A DNA stretch of 64,000 bases from AG-339-G14 sp902553315 (GCA_902553315.1 CACDKN010000006.1:1-64000), one strand, 5' to 3'; positions 1 to 8,091 are shown, numbered from the stretch's first letter. The notes: a model not told the origin generated them from the letters alone. Made by a program: numbers and translations.

Positions 1-558
1 TTGACCGTATTATGGTTATTTTGGATATTAAGTAATCAAATACCATTCGAAAGTCTTATAGGAGTTCTTATTGGAATTTTATTTATCATTTTTCTATGTT
101 ACTCAGAAAAAATTATTAACTTTTTTAAATTTTCCGAAAAAATACTTTTGCCCACTTTTGTAGCCTTTATTTTAGGATCAATTTTCTTTCTGCCCTATGA
201 TTATAATGATGAAGTTAATATTAATGATGTAACTTCATTAAAAGAAATCGAAGAATTATCGAGATCAGGGCCTTTATTTATAAATTTTACAGCCGATTGG
301 TGTATAACTTGCAAGGTAAACGAACAAATAGCACTCAACACCAATTACTTTTTGGAGACTATAGAATCAGAAAATATTTCATATTTAAAAATTGATTGGA
401 CTAATAAAGATTCCGATATTAATAGATTAATAGAAAGTTATGGAAGATCCGGCATACCACTTTATGTTTTCTACCCATATGAGGAATATGGACCAGTTAT
501 TCTTCCCGAAATTTTAAATAAATCTATATTAGAAAATTATCTAGAAAAGAGTTATTAG
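1..558 (+). CDS. DsbD/ScsB-type thiol:disulfide reductase, C-terminal part (5' truncated)
   Basis: Only the C-terminal 185 codons are in the window; the true start lies upstream, so the TTG at base 1 is not a start. About 60 residues of hydrophobic membrane segments are followed by a periplasmic thioredoxin-like domain with the active site WCITCK near residue 100 and a GIPLYVFYP cis-proline region. DsbD/ScsB proteins carry electrons from cytoplasmic thioredoxin across the inner membrane to periplasmic partners. The wording ADWCITCKVNE resembles the ScsB-like branch more than classical DsbD. The stop overlaps the stop of the convergent HNH gene by 4 bases. The family is secure; the branch is inferred. 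Confidence 0.85.
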   Translation: MTVLWLFWILSNQIPFESLIGVLIGILFIIFLCYSEKIINFFKFSEKILLPTFVAFILGSIFFLPYDYNDEVNINDVTSLKEIEELSRSGPLFINFTADWCITCKVNEQIALNTNYFLETIESENISYLKIDWTNKDSDINRLIESYGRSGIPLYVFYPYEEYGPVILPEILNKSILENYLEKSY

Positions 559-1070
559 GCGACGATATATTCTTCCCAATCTTCAACTATTTTGTCTTTA
601 ATGAGATGCTCTTGGCCTTTTAGAAGTTCTCTAAAGGTGGGTTTTGAAATTTTTGGCAGGTTTTCAAGAATTTTATCTGCTTTAGCAATGTTACAAGATT
701 TGCATGATGTAGCTACATTATCCCAATTAGTTGTCCCTCCTTTACTCTTAGGAATAACGTGATCAATCGTTAGATCTTTTTTTTCAAAGACGTTTTTACA
801 GTACTGACAAGTATACATATCTCTTAAAAAGACGTTTGAACGGGAAAATTTAATTGTGCTAGAAAATTTATGATATTTCCTGAGCATAACAATACTAGGA
901 ACTTTGAAATTTAATGAAGGAGACCTAACTATCCAGTCTGAATGTTCTTTAACGATGATTACGTTTCTTGTAAAGACAAGCTTAACCGCAGTCTTCCAAT
1001 CTACAGCCGAAAGTGGGAAATAACTTAACGGCCTTCCATTTCCATTTAAAATTAAGCAATCCTTAGACAC
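555..1070 (-). CDS. HNH endonuclease family protein
   Basis: This 171-residue protein starts at GTG (1068-1070) and has no strong ribosome binding site. The C-terminal half holds an HNH fold: a CQYC pair, then TIDHVIPKSKGG, where DH supplies the general-base and metal histidine, an asparagine in the middle, and a closing CKSC pair. The two CxxC pairs should bind structural zinc. Standalone HNH proteins of this size are common in marine bacteria and are assumed to nick or cut DNA; the biological substrate is not known. No methylase or restriction gene is adjacent, so a restriction role is not supported. Confidence 0.85.
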   Translation of the reverse strand: MSKDCLILNGNGRPLSYFPLSAVDWKTAVKLVFTRNVIIVKEHSDWIVRSPSLNFKVPSIVMLRKYHKFSSTIKFSRSNVFLRDMYTCQYCKNVFEKKDLTIDHVIPKSKGGTTNWDNVATSCKSCNIAKADKILENLPKISKPTFRELLKGQEHLIKDKIVEDWEEYIVA

Positions 1071-1113
1071 TAATAAATAATACTATGAAAGTTATTTTTT
1101 TTTAAAAATAAAA

Positions 1114-1140
1114 TTGTATTTTTTCAAGATTAAATACTAT
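1114..1140 (+). promoter_or_regulatory. possible pyrB promoter
   Basis: In the AT-rich gap before pyrB, TTGTAT (1114-1119) and TACTAT (1135-1140) resemble -35 and -10 elements, but the 15-base spacer is short. Transcription would begin close to 1147, giving a very short leader for the 1157 start, or about 28 bases for the alternative ATG at 1175. The call is weak because such matches are frequent in AT-rich DNA. Confidence 0.25.
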
Positions 1141-1156
1141 GTTCGTTTAAACCTTG

Positions 1157-2185
1157 ATGTTATTATGCGAAAGCATGGAGTTTTTAGGCAGCAACATCAT
1201 CTCCATAAATCAATTTGAAAAAGTTGATATAGAATTAATTTTCGAAACAGCTGACAATCTCATCCCTTTTGCTAATAGAACTAAGTTAACCAAAGCTCTC
1301 GATGGTGCCATTTTGAGTAATATGTTTTTTGAGCCAAGCACTAGAACTCGCATTAGTTTTGGTAGCGCCTTTAATATCCTAGGTGGCTCGGTAAGAGAGA
1401 CAACAGAGATTGATGCAACTTCATTAAAAAAGGGTGAATCACTTTATGACACCTCAAGAGTTTTAAGTGGTTATAGTGACATTATAGTCATGCGTCATCC
1501 CCTAGCAGGATCAGTAGAAGAGTTTGCAGAGGCCTCAAGAGTTCCCGTAATAAATGGAGGTGATGGTGATAATGAGCATCCAAGTCAAGCTTTATTAGAT
1601 CTTTATACAATTAAGAAAGAACTAGAATCTAGAGGTAAATCAATTGATAGTGCCAGGGTTGCTTTAATTGGAGATTTAAAATACGGTCGAGCAGTTCATT
1701 CCTTGTGTAAGATTCTCAGTCTTTACAAAAACATATCTTTAAAACTTATTTCTCCTGACAAATTAAAACTACCAAATTCATTTGTTAGTGAACTTGAAGA
1801 AAAATCTGTCTCCTTGATTGAAACAGATAATATTCAAGAAGGAATTTCAGATGTAGATATTTTATACGTCACCAGAATTCAAGAAGAGAGGTTTGAAAGT
1901 GCTGAGGAAGCAAATAGGTACAAAGGGTTAATGTCTCTCAATGAAAAAATTTATACTAAGAATTGTGAGCCTAACACTGTAATTATGCATCCCCTTCCCA
2001 GAGATTCCAGAAACGATGCTAACGAATTAGATTCTGATCTAAATCAAAACCCCAATCTAGCGATTTATCGTCAAACAGATAATGGTTTACTAATAAGAAT
2101 GGCTCTTTTTTCTCTAATTTTGGGGATCACAGATCGCTTACATGAGTCTGCATCTTCCATCTCTTGGTATTCCAACAAAAATTAA
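1157..2185 (+). CDS. pyrB: aspartate carbamoyltransferase catalytic chain
   Basis: Catalyses carbamoyl phosphate plus aspartate to N-carbamoylaspartate, the committed step of pyrimidine synthesis, in the cytoplasm. The carbamoyl-phosphate motif FFEPSTRTR lies near residue 50, the HPSQALLDLYT helix follows mid-protein, and HPLPR with a closing NGLLIRMALF marks the aspartate-binding domain. At about 340 residues it is some 30 longer than E. coli PyrB. No pyrI regulatory chain or pyrC-like partner is adjacent. The start is uncertain: TTG at 1154, ATG at 1157 and ATG at 1175 are all in frame and none has a clear Shine-Dalgarno. The 3' end overlaps convergent umuC by 4 bases. Confidence 0.93.
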   Translation: MLLCESMEFLGSNIISINQFEKVDIELIFETADNLIPFANRTKLTKALDGAILSNMFFEPSTRTRISFGSAFNILGGSVRETTEIDATSLKKGESLYDTSRVLSGYSDIIVMRHPLAGSVEEFAEASRVPVINGGDGDNEHPSQALLDLYTIKKELESRGKSIDSARVALIGDLKYGRAVHSLCKILSLYKNISLKLISPDKLKLPNSFVSELEEKSVSLIETDNIQEGISDVDILYVTRIQEERFESAEEANRYKGLMSLNEKIYTKNCEPNTVIMHPLPRDSRNDANELDSDLNQNPNLAIYRQTDNGLLIRMALFSLILGITDRLHESASSISWYSNKN

Positions 2186-3444
2186 TTAGCACGAGGCAAT
2201 TGATTCCAATTCGTCGTATATTTAGGGGATTGTAGCTCTCTTTTCATTGACCATTCTTTTTTTATCCCTTGAGCCAGAAATGTTACTGGTCCATTTTCTG
2301 TTTTATTTATTTTATCAATGGTTTGCATTAATCTCTTGTCAACGCTGTTTCTATCTTTGGGTTTAAACATGTCTAATTGGCAAACTTTTTCATCATAAAA
2401 ATCGCTTAGCATGATGCCAGCCTTGTTGTATTGAAAGTTCGATCTGAATATTTTTGTCATAGCCATTCTTGCTGCAAACATTAAATCTCTCGTATCGTTG
2501 GTTGGATTTATAAAGGGTATAGAAACAGTCTCTCTATGCTGAATGTCTTGTTTTCTAAACGGATTTGTTCTGATAAAAACTGATAATAATTTACATGCTT
2601 GTCTTTCTCTTCGCAGTTTAACTCCAGCTCGTGCGGCATAATCACTAACCGCTTCGTTTAGTAAATTTTGATCAGTTACTCTCTGGCTAAAAGTACGACT
2701 CACCACAATTTGTTTTTTTGTTGCTGGTTGATCTTCTAAATCTATACAAGCCTCTCCTTTTAACTCTCTGACCGTTTTAGCCAAAACTATGTTGAAACGT
2801 TTTCGAATATAACTTAAATCTAACTGAGTTAATTGATATGCATTCTGAATACCTATGGCGCTCAAATGTTTTTCTAATCTTCTTCCAACTCCCCAAATCT
2901 CTACAATAGGTGTTATTTTTAAAAGCTTTTCTTGTCGTTCTTTGCTAGATAAATCTACCACACCATTTGTTGCGGGATACTTTTTAGCACCATAACTTGC
3001 AATCTTAGCTAAAGTTTTAGTAGGTCCAATTCCAACTCGTACTGGAACACCAATCCATTTAAATATTTTTTGCTGACAATCAACTCCAAAGTCTTGAAGA
3101 TCAACGCAATTGCTTACTCCCGATAAATCTAAGAAAGCTTCGTCAATACTATAAATTTCTAGACGTGGGGCAAGTTGCTCTAAAACGTCCATGACTCTCG
3201 AAGAAATATCTGCGTACAGTTCGTAATTCGAGGAGAAAACTACTCCCCCATTTTTTGTATATTCTTTTTCGATTTCAAACCAAGGATCACACATTTTTAC
3301 ACCTATTGCTTTAGCTTCCTTGGTTAAGGCAACTACACAACCATCATTGTTTGATAAAACCACTATAGGTTTATCTTTTAGGTCTGGTCGGAAAACTCTT
3401 TCGCAAGAGGCATAAAAACTATTGCAATCCACCAAAGCAAACAT
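2182..3444 (-). CDS. umuC: DNA polymerase V catalytic subunit UmuC
   Basis: A Y-family translesion polymerase of 420 residues, the usual UmuC length. Catalytic acidic residues are in the N-terminal FALVDCNSFYASCE motif and in SIDEAFLDLSG near residue 100. Helix-hairpin-helix and little-finger regions follow, and a QLDMF pentapeptide near residue 355 looks like a beta-clamp-binding motif. UmuC works with cleaved UmuD dimers to copy past DNA lesions during the SOS response. It begins 3 bases after the umuD stop, so the two are certainly co-transcribed from the SOS promoter at 3894-3913. The end overlaps pyrB convergently. Confidence 0.96.
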   Translation of the reverse strand: MFALVDCNSFYASCERVFRPDLKDKPIVVLSNNDGCVVALTKEAKAIGVKMCDPWFEIEKEYTKNGGVVFSSNYELYADISSRVMDVLEQLAPRLEIYSIDEAFLDLSGVSNCVDLQDFGVDCQQKIFKWIGVPVRVGIGPTKTLAKIASYGAKKYPATNGVVDLSSKERQEKLLKITPIVEIWGVGRRLEKHLSAIGIQNAYQLTQLDLSYIRKRFNIVLAKTVRELKGEACIDLEDQPATKKQIVVSRTFSQRVTDQNLLNEAVSDYAARAGVKLRRERQACKLLSVFIRTNPFRKQDIQHRETVSIPFINPTNDTRDLMFAARMAMTKIFRSNFQYNKAGIMLSDFYDEKVCQLDMFKPKDRNSVDKRLMQTIDKINKTENGPVTFLAQGIKKEWSMKRELQSPKYTTNWNQLPRAN

Positions 3445-3447
3445 TTT

Positions 3448-3876
3448 TTAAAATTGATTTATAGCAGCAGTCACTACTCCTAAAATTTCTAAGTCTTCTT
3501 CTTTATCAATCTTGATTGGAGGATACTTAATATTTGCTGAGAGTAACTTTGGTTCAGGATATAGTTGCAATTTTTTACAAGCATAAGAGCCATCAATGGA
3601 AGCAATTACGATTTTTCCATGTTGAGGCTCTATACTGCGATCAACAATTAGCACCGCGCCGTCATTAATACCAACATTTAACATTGAATCTCCTTTTGCT
3701 CTAACTAAGTAAGTTGCAGCAGTATTGCTAATTAAAAACTCATTTAGATCTATCGATCGCTCTACGTAATCGTCTGCCGGACTTGGCCAGCCTACCTGGA
3801 CTTTTTCAGTAAATATTGGAACTTTTGTAGTGTTTTCATTGGGGTCAAGGCAACCCCCTAAATTTTTAATTTTCAT
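3448..3876 (-). CDS. umuD: UmuD, SOS-induced self-cleaving subunit of DNA polymerase V
   Basis: 142 residues, close to E. coli UmuD (139). The S24 (LexA-like) dyad is Ser64 in GDSM and Lys101 in the YACKKL strand. RecA-stimulated self-cleavage should occur at Val28-Gly29, within VQVGWPSP, where E. coli has Cys-Gly followed by FPSP; valine at that position is unusual. Cleavage gives UmuD', which assembles with UmuC. The start ATG (3874-3876) lies 17 bases downstream of a perfect LexA box, so regulation by LexA is strongly supported. No lexA gene is in the window. Confidence 0.95.
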   Translation of the reverse strand: MKIKNLGGCLDPNENTTKVPIFTEKVQVGWPSPADDYVERSIDLNEFLISNTAATYLVRAKGDSMLNVGINDGAVLIVDRSIEPQHGKIVIASIDGSYACKKLQLYPEPKLLSANIKYPPIKIDKEEDLEILGVVTAAINQF

Positions 3877-3893
3877 TTAAGGTGAATAATTTA

Positions 3894-3913
3894 TACTGTA
3901 TATATATACAGTA
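3894..3913 (-). promoter_or_regulatory. LexA (SOS) box controlling umuDC
   Basis: A perfect 20-base palindrome containing CTGT, eight alternating A/T bases, then ACAG (core 3896-3911), exactly the gammaproteobacterial LexA consensus of CTG-N10-CAG. It sits immediately upstream of the umuD start codon, so bound LexA would block transcription of umuDC. The site is symmetric, so strand is assigned from the regulated genes. Confidence 0.92.
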
Positions 3914-3943
3914 TATTATCACACTCAAGAAATGCAACTAAAA

Positions 3944-4459
3944 TTAAATTACTTTGGCAACTCTCACCGCAAAAGCCGAACCCCCGCCAACAAGCTTTAC
4001 CCAAAGGCTAAGAAAAAAGCCTGCAGAAAGATTTTTTTTATGACCGGATTCTATTTTGTGTTCAATTTCATCGTCCTGACAAGATTGTAGGAGGTTGATT
4101 AAAGGCTCATTGGGATTGCTCTGAGATCTTAAATAAATTAGCTGTTCTTCATAATGATCTTCAACAAAAGATTCAACGGCTTCAATTGTAGCGAAAACTA
4201 TCTTGGGTCCAAATAAAGCAGGAAGAAATCCTAAAAGATAACCAGCAATTTTCCAGAGAAAAACAAGCTTGCTTCTTTTAGCTTTAGGCAAAACTCCTTC
4301 TATTTTTTTTAAATGTTCTTGTTCAGTACGAAGATGTCTTTTTGAAAATTCTAATAACTCGGGATCTTTTGCAATGGTTAAAATTCCTTTATAGATGTAA
4401 ACGGCGCCAACTTCGCCGGCATGATCTGAACGCAAGAACCCATCTAGCAGTTTATTCAT
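3944..4459 (-). CDS. coq7: 3-demethoxyubiquinol 3-hydroxylase, Coq7 family
   Basis: A 171-residue diiron hydroxylase for the penultimate modification of the ubiquinone ring. Ferritin-like iron ligands are visible: RSDHAGEVGA with Glu at the N-terminus, EQEH, VEDHYEEQ in the centre and DDEIEH near the C-terminus, giving two ExxH pairs plus bridging glutamates. A hydrophobic stretch around residues 65-90 (FLWKIAGYLLGFLPALFG) fits the membrane-surface binding of the family. E. coli uses the flavoprotein UbiF for this step; Coq7 occurs in many other gammaproteobacteria. It sits alone between umuD and tRNA-Val. Confidence 0.93.
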   Translation of the reverse strand: MNKLLDGFLRSDHAGEVGAVYIYKGILTIAKDPELLEFSKRHLRTEQEHLKKIEGVLPKAKRSKLVFLWKIAGYLLGFLPALFGPKIVFATIEAVESFVEDHYEEQLIYLRSQSNPNEPLINLLQSCQDDEIEHKIESGHKKNLSAGFFLSLWVKLVGGGSAFAVRVAKVI

Positions 4460-4518
4460 AAAATATATTTTAGAACTTTAGTTGCTTATAAGATAATAGC
4501 AAATAATCTTTTTAAAAA

Positions 4519-4595
4519 TGGTAGACACGCCCGGATTCGAACCGGGGACCCCCACCATGTCAAGGTGATACTCTAACCAACTGAGCTACGTGTCT
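4519..4595 (-). tRNA. tRNA-Val (anticodon GAC)
   Basis: Read on the minus strand, a 77-base cloverleaf with a 7-bp acceptor stem beginning AGACACG and ending CGTGTCT, discriminator A and an encoded CCA (4519-4521). The D arm has GCTCAGTTGGTTAGAG, the anticodon stem TCACC/GGTGG encloses TTGACAT with anticodon GAC, and the T arm contains GGTTCGAATCC. Its first two bases coincide with the stop codon of the upstream P450 gene. Confidence 0.97.
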
Positions 4596-5967
4596 ATTTT
4601 TGTGGAGTGAATTTTACAGGCATTTCTTGAATGGCGTTAACAAAATTATTGGGAGTTAAAACCATCTCTCCGTCTTGGACCATGTCAGGAAATCTTTCAA
4701 AAATCTTTTGATACACAACTTCTAGTTGCATATTGGCCACATGCTTCCCTAAACAAAGATGTCTGCCATAACCAAAGGCTAAATGTTTTTTTGCATTCTC
4801 TCGAGTAATGTCGTAAACGTCAGGATTATCAAAAATTTCTGGATCCCTGTTGGCGGCGCCATACCATAAGGTCACTTTTTCATTAGGCCCAATTATTTGA
4901 TCTCTTATTTGTACCTCCTCTTTCGTGGTACGTCTCATGTATATGACTGGAGAGACCATTCTTATGGATTCATGGACCATGTTCGGCAATAAATCTTTAT
5001 TATTCATCACTAGCTCCTTTTGAGCTGGATTTTCTGAGAGCAAGTTCATTGTGCCACTGATAGAATTTCTAGTCGTATCATTACCAGCAAATATAATTAA
5101 AAGCCAAGAACCATCTAAATACTCTCCAGGTAATTTTTCTCCTTCAACTTCTAGATTAGCTATGACTGATAATAAATCTTCTTTTGGATCTTTTCTTCGA
5201 GACATTAATATCGATCTGCCGTAATCAAACATTTCTTGAACCATATTATTAAACGCTTCTATTAGTGCCGGATCAGGAGCATGAGCCTGTTGTTCTTCAG
5301 AAAATTCTTCGCCACGATTTTGCATCTGTTGAGTTGCTGCTAGTAACTGAGCCATTTCTAAAAGTTTCATCCACTCTATTATTTTTGGTCTATCACTTTC
5401 TGGAACCCCAAGCATCTCGCAAAGCGTAAATAGCGGTAGTTCGGCAGATACTGAATCAACTAAATTACATTTTCCCAAGGGAGCTATATCGTCTAACAAT
5501 TGATCAACTTTGAGTGCTACTTTTTTCTTTAAGTTTTCTACATATTTTGGATTGAAGAAAGACATGTGAGGATTTCTGATATTTAAGTGCAACATTCCAT
5601 CAAGACTCAACATATGATCCATAGTAGATCTGTAAAGTAAATCATTTTCAGGAGGCTCAAAACCATGAGTTAAGGAAGTACCCCCAGCTAATTGAGAAGA
5701 AAAAGTCTGTTGATTTTTTGACACGTGTTCAATGTCTCTGTAACTGGTAAGAACCCAAAAACCAGGCTCGCTGTCTTCAGGACCTGTTTCGTGAAAATAA
5801 ACAGGAGCATTTTCCCTTAAATCTTTAAAATGATTGTATGGTTGGCCTTTTGTAAAAAGTATCAGATCAGTTAAATCAAACTCCCTATTAAATTCATAGG
5901 CTTTTTTAAATTTAGGTGCAGCTATTTTTACGTAAGGCTGTTTGTCGCTATTTAGTTCCAATCCCAT
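4594..5967 (-). CDS. cytochrome P450
   Basis: A soluble bacterial P450 of 457 residues that would oxidise a lipid, terpene or steroid-like substrate using ferredoxin-supplied electrons. Landmarks in order: the I-helix oxygen-activation motif AGNDTTRN, the K-helix HESIR (ExxR), and the heme loop FGYGRHLCLG with the cysteine ligand at residue 405. The AGNDTTRN wording is typical of CYPs related to the linalool and steroid/alkane groups, but the substrate cannot be read. The ATG at 5965-5967 is used because an upstream in-frame ATG would run through the tRNA-Arg gene. The TAG stop overlaps the first two bases of tRNA-Val. No ferredoxin gene is adjacent. Confidence 0.93.
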   Translation of the reverse strand: MGLELNSDKQPYVKIAAPKFKKAYEFNREFDLTDLILFTKGQPYNHFKDLRENAPVYFHETGPEDSEPGFWVLTSYRDIEHVSKNQQTFSSQLAGGTSLTHGFEPPENDLLYRSTMDHMLSLDGMLHLNIRNPHMSFFNPKYVENLKKKVALKVDQLLDDIAPLGKCNLVDSVSAELPLFTLCEMLGVPESDRPKIIEWMKLLEMAQLLAATQQMQNRGEEFSEEQQAHAPDPALIEAFNNMVQEMFDYGRSILMSRRKDPKEDLLSVIANLEVEGEKLPGEYLDGSWLLIIFAGNDTTRNSISGTMNLLSENPAQKELVMNNKDLLPNMVHESIRMVSPVIYMRRTTKEEVQIRDQIIGPNEKVTLWYGAANRDPEIFDNPDVYDITRENAKKHLAFGYGRHLCLGKHVANMQLEVVYQKIFERFPDMVQDGEMVLTPNNFVNAIQEMPVKFTPQK

Positions 5968-5996
5968 TTTTTTTCTAAAAAATAAATAATTAACAC

Positions 5997-6073
5997 TGGC
6001 GCGCCCGGAAGGATTCGAACCTCCGACACCGTAGTTCGTAGCCACGTGCTCTATCCAGCTGAGCTACGGGCGC
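5997..6073 (-). tRNA. tRNA-Arg (anticodon ACG)
   Basis: A minus-strand 77-base cloverleaf. The acceptor stem GCGCCCG pairs with CGGGCGC, the discriminator is G and CCA is encoded (5997-5999). The D arm is GCTCAGCTGGATAGAGC, the anticodon loop CTACGAA carries ACG (read as ICG), and the T arm contains GGTTCGAATCC. It lies 12 bases after csrA. tRNA-Arg(ACG) near csrA is also found in E. coli, so the synteny is old. Confidence 0.97.
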
Positions 6074-6085
6074 AACGACTTTATT

Positions 6086-6253
6086 TTACAGTTTTTGCTC
6101 AGCTTTATAATGAATTTCTTCTCTATTCACGCTAATGGATGCCGGAGCAGTAATTCCAAGCCTAACTTGCGAACCCTTCACTTCCAAAACTGTAACTTTA
6201 ATATTTTCCCCTATTATTAAAGACTGTCCTTCTTTTCTGCTTAAAACTAGCAA
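6086..6253 (-). CDS. csrA: carbon storage regulator CsrA (TTG start)
   Basis: A 55-residue RNA-binding protein that dimerises and binds GGA motifs near ribosome binding sites to repress or stabilise mRNAs. It begins MLVLSRKEGQSLIIG, contains IKVTVLEVKGSQVRLGI, and ends with APASISVNREEI, matching CsrA strand by strand, including the RNA-contacting Arg/Leu near residue 4-6 and the VNREE segment. The start is TTG (6251-6253) preceded by the strong Shine-Dalgarno GAGGGGAG at the right spacing. It is under 60 codons, and an unrelated plus-strand frame covers the same bases. It is followed by tRNA-Arg and preceded by a tRNA-Ser locus, as in other gammaproteobacteria. Confidence 0.96.
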   Translation of the reverse strand: MLVLSRKEGQSLIIGENIKVTVLEVKGSQVRLGITAPASISVNREEIHYKAEQKL

Positions 6254-6304
6254 TATAATTCTCCCCTCTAAGAACTTACCACAGAAAAACCGTATATGTA
6301 TACC

Positions 6305-7174
6305 TCAATTATCTGGAGGTTCGTATCCAAAAGGCGGAGAAATTTTATTTTCTGGATTAAGCAAATAGGTCTTCGTTCTTAAAAAATCAGCTAGTTCATC
6401 ATTCGAGAGGTCCTTGTTCAACTCCGAATACTTAAAAGGAGAGCCAACAATAAAAGGTACCTTAGTATTAATTCTTCTCTTTATTTCGTTAAACAGTAAG
6501 GATGCTCTTAGTATTGGACTAAAATGACTAACGAATTGAAAAAGACTTGAATTTGAGCCAAAGAAATAAACTGGCACAATTTTTGCATCTGTTTGTTTTA
6601 TCAATCTAGATGTGAACTTCTTCCAAGTAGGATCGAAAGCTTTAGTTTTGCTTTGATTAATTCTTGAGGTTGTAGAAACAGCTCCTGATGGAAAAATTAT
6701 AATTGAACCGCCATCACTTAAATGTTTTCTTGCAATTTTTCTGGTCTCTATATTTGTTAAAAGCGCTTTTTTATCGCCACTAAAATCAATTGGTAGCAAA
6801 TACTTTTTAGTCTCAGGTGCACGAAGCAATAAAGAGTGTACTAATAATTTAAAATCGTCTCTTCTCTGACTCACAAGCCAGCTTAAGACTGTTCCATCCA
6901 AAACCCCAAAAGGATGATTCGCAACAACAATTGTAGGGCCGCCTTCTGGTATATTGTTAATACTTTCCTTCGCGATATCAATTTCAAGATTTAATAAATC
7001 TACACATCCATCCCAAAAACTTTTCCAATTCGACGGATTTTCTTGATATTTTCTATAAAGGTTATAAATGGTTGGCTGGCCTGAACAATATTCTATAGAG
7101 CGAATAAGAATTTTTCTTACAATAGGATCATCAGGATCTGCGTAACTGAAATATTTTGATTCTATATATTCCAT
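6305..7174 (-). CDS. lysophospholipid acyltransferase family (PlsC-like) protein
   Basis: 289 residues with the acyltransferase block I written NHPFGVLDG (HxxxxD) around residue 85 and a block III-like FPSGAV near residue 160. PlsC-type enzymes move an acyl chain from acyl-ACP or acyl-CoA to a lysolipid or related acceptor at the inner membrane; the HPFGVLDG wording matches the branch that includes ornithine-lipid and hemolysin-annotated acyltransferases rather than core PlsC. It lies between tRNA-Ser and csrA. The exact acceptor is unknown. Confidence 0.8.
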   Translation of the reverse strand: MEYIESKYFSYADPDDPIVRKILIRSIEYCSGQPTIYNLYRKYQENPSNWKSFWDGCVDLLNLEIDIAKESINNIPEGGPTIVVANHPFGVLDGTVLSWLVSQRRDDFKLLVHSLLLRAPETKKYLLPIDFSGDKKALLTNIETRKIARKHLSDGGSIIIFPSGAVSTTSRINQSKTKAFDPTWKKFTSRLIKQTDAKIVPVYFFGSNSSLFQFVSHFSPILRASLLFNEIKRRINTKVPFIVGSPFKYSELNKDLSNDELADFLRTKTYLLNPENKISPPFGYEPPDN

Positions 7175-7182
7175 ATCGTCAT

Positions 7183-7272
7183 TGGCGGAGAGAAAGGGAT
7201 TCGAACCCTTGAAGGAGTTTCCCCCTTACACGCTTTCCAAGCGTGCGCATTCGACCACTCTGCCATCTCTCC
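7183..7272 (-). tRNA. tRNA-Ser (anticodon GGA)
   Basis: A 90-base minus-strand class II tRNA. The acceptor stem GGAGAGA pairs with TCTCTCC, the discriminator is G and CCA is encoded (7183-7185). The anticodon stem CACGC/GCGTG encloses TTGGAAA with GGA. A long variable arm (GGGGGAAACTCCTT region) precedes the T arm GGGTTCGAATCCC. The long extra arm confirms serine identity. Confidence 0.97.
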
Positions 7273-7317
7273 AGAAATAATAACTTATTTTATAGATTTT
7301 ATATTTAAAAAAAATTT

Positions 7318-8091
7318 TTAACTTCTTATGCCAACACCTTTTTTCAATAAACGTAAAGCCACTAAATAAAAAATTAAAATAAACACAAGAATCATTGAAA
7401 TTGCATAGGTAACATTGATGTCAGAAACGCCTAACATTCCATACCTAAACGCATTAACCATATACAAAAGCGGGTTTAGCTTAGATATTATTTGCCAGGT
7501 TTCTGTGAGAAGACTTATAGAATAAAAAACTCCTCCCAAGTAAATAAGGGGGGTTAAAACAAAAGTTGGTATGATCGTAATATCATCAAAACTATCAGCG
7601 TAAATAGCATTCAGCAACCCTGCCAAAGAAAAAAGAATAGAAGTCAAGATTACAACTAATGCAGTTATGAAATAATATTGAATAGTAATTTCAGTGAAAA
7701 ACAATGACGTCAGCATTACTAATAAGCCAACAATGATCCCTCTAACGACGCCGCCAATTACAAATCCTAAAAGAATCAAATAAGTTGGCATTGGAGATAT
7801 TAGTAATTCTTCAATACTTTTTTGAAACTTAACTCCATAGAAGGATGAAACAACATTGTTGTAAGAGTTTGTAATTACAGCCAACATGACTAAACCAGGA
7901 GCCATAAATTGCATGTAATCAAAGCCACCCATTAATCCAATTCTCGAACCGATAAAACTTCCAAAGATTATGAAATATAAAACAGTAGTTATGACTGAAG
8001 GAATTAGTGTTTGCTGCCAAATTCTCATAAATCTTCTTATCTCTTTCAGGGAGAGAGTATTCAATGAATTTAATAGTTCTCTAGTATTCAT
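7318..8091 (-). CDS. yadH: ABC-2 type transporter permease, YadH-like
   Basis: 257 residues with six predicted membrane segments and the ABC-2 layout: a short cytoplasmic N-terminus, then hydrophobic blocks near 30-50, 60-80, 105-130, 140-165, 170-190 and 228-248. The FxxSIEELLISPMP loop between segments is typical of YadH/NodJ-like exporters. It pairs with the ATPase gene immediately upstream, whose stop overlaps this start (ATGA, 4 bases), so the two subunits are made together. The substrate of YadGH is not established. Confidence 0.88.
   Translation of the reverse strand: MNTRELLNSLNTLSLKEIRRFMRIWQQTLIPSVITTVLYFIIFGSFIGSRIGLMGGFDYMQFMAPGLVMLAVITNSYNNVVSSFYGVKFQKSIEELLISPMPTYLILLGFVIGGVVRGIIVGLLVMLTSLFFTEITIQYYFITALVVILTSILFSLAGLLNAIYADSFDDITIIPTFVLTPLIYLGGVFYSISLLTETWQIISKLNPLLYMVNAFRYGMLGVSDINVTYAISMILVFILIFYLVALRLLKKGVGIRS

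Noticed and set aside
4460..4518. Terminator between tRNA-Val and coq7
   Set aside because: Only a short A/T run (TTTTTAAAAAG) is seen with no GC-rich stem; the evidence is too weak to list.
5968..6045. Longer P450 N-terminus from the upstream ATG
   Set aside because: It would translate through the tRNA-Arg gene and adds residues unlike P450 leaders; the ATG at 5965-5967 is used.
6135..6368. 77-codon plus-strand frame over csrA
   Set aside because: It is antisense to csrA and the end of the acyltransferase gene and has no recognisable motif, whereas the minus-strand csrA matches its family throughout.
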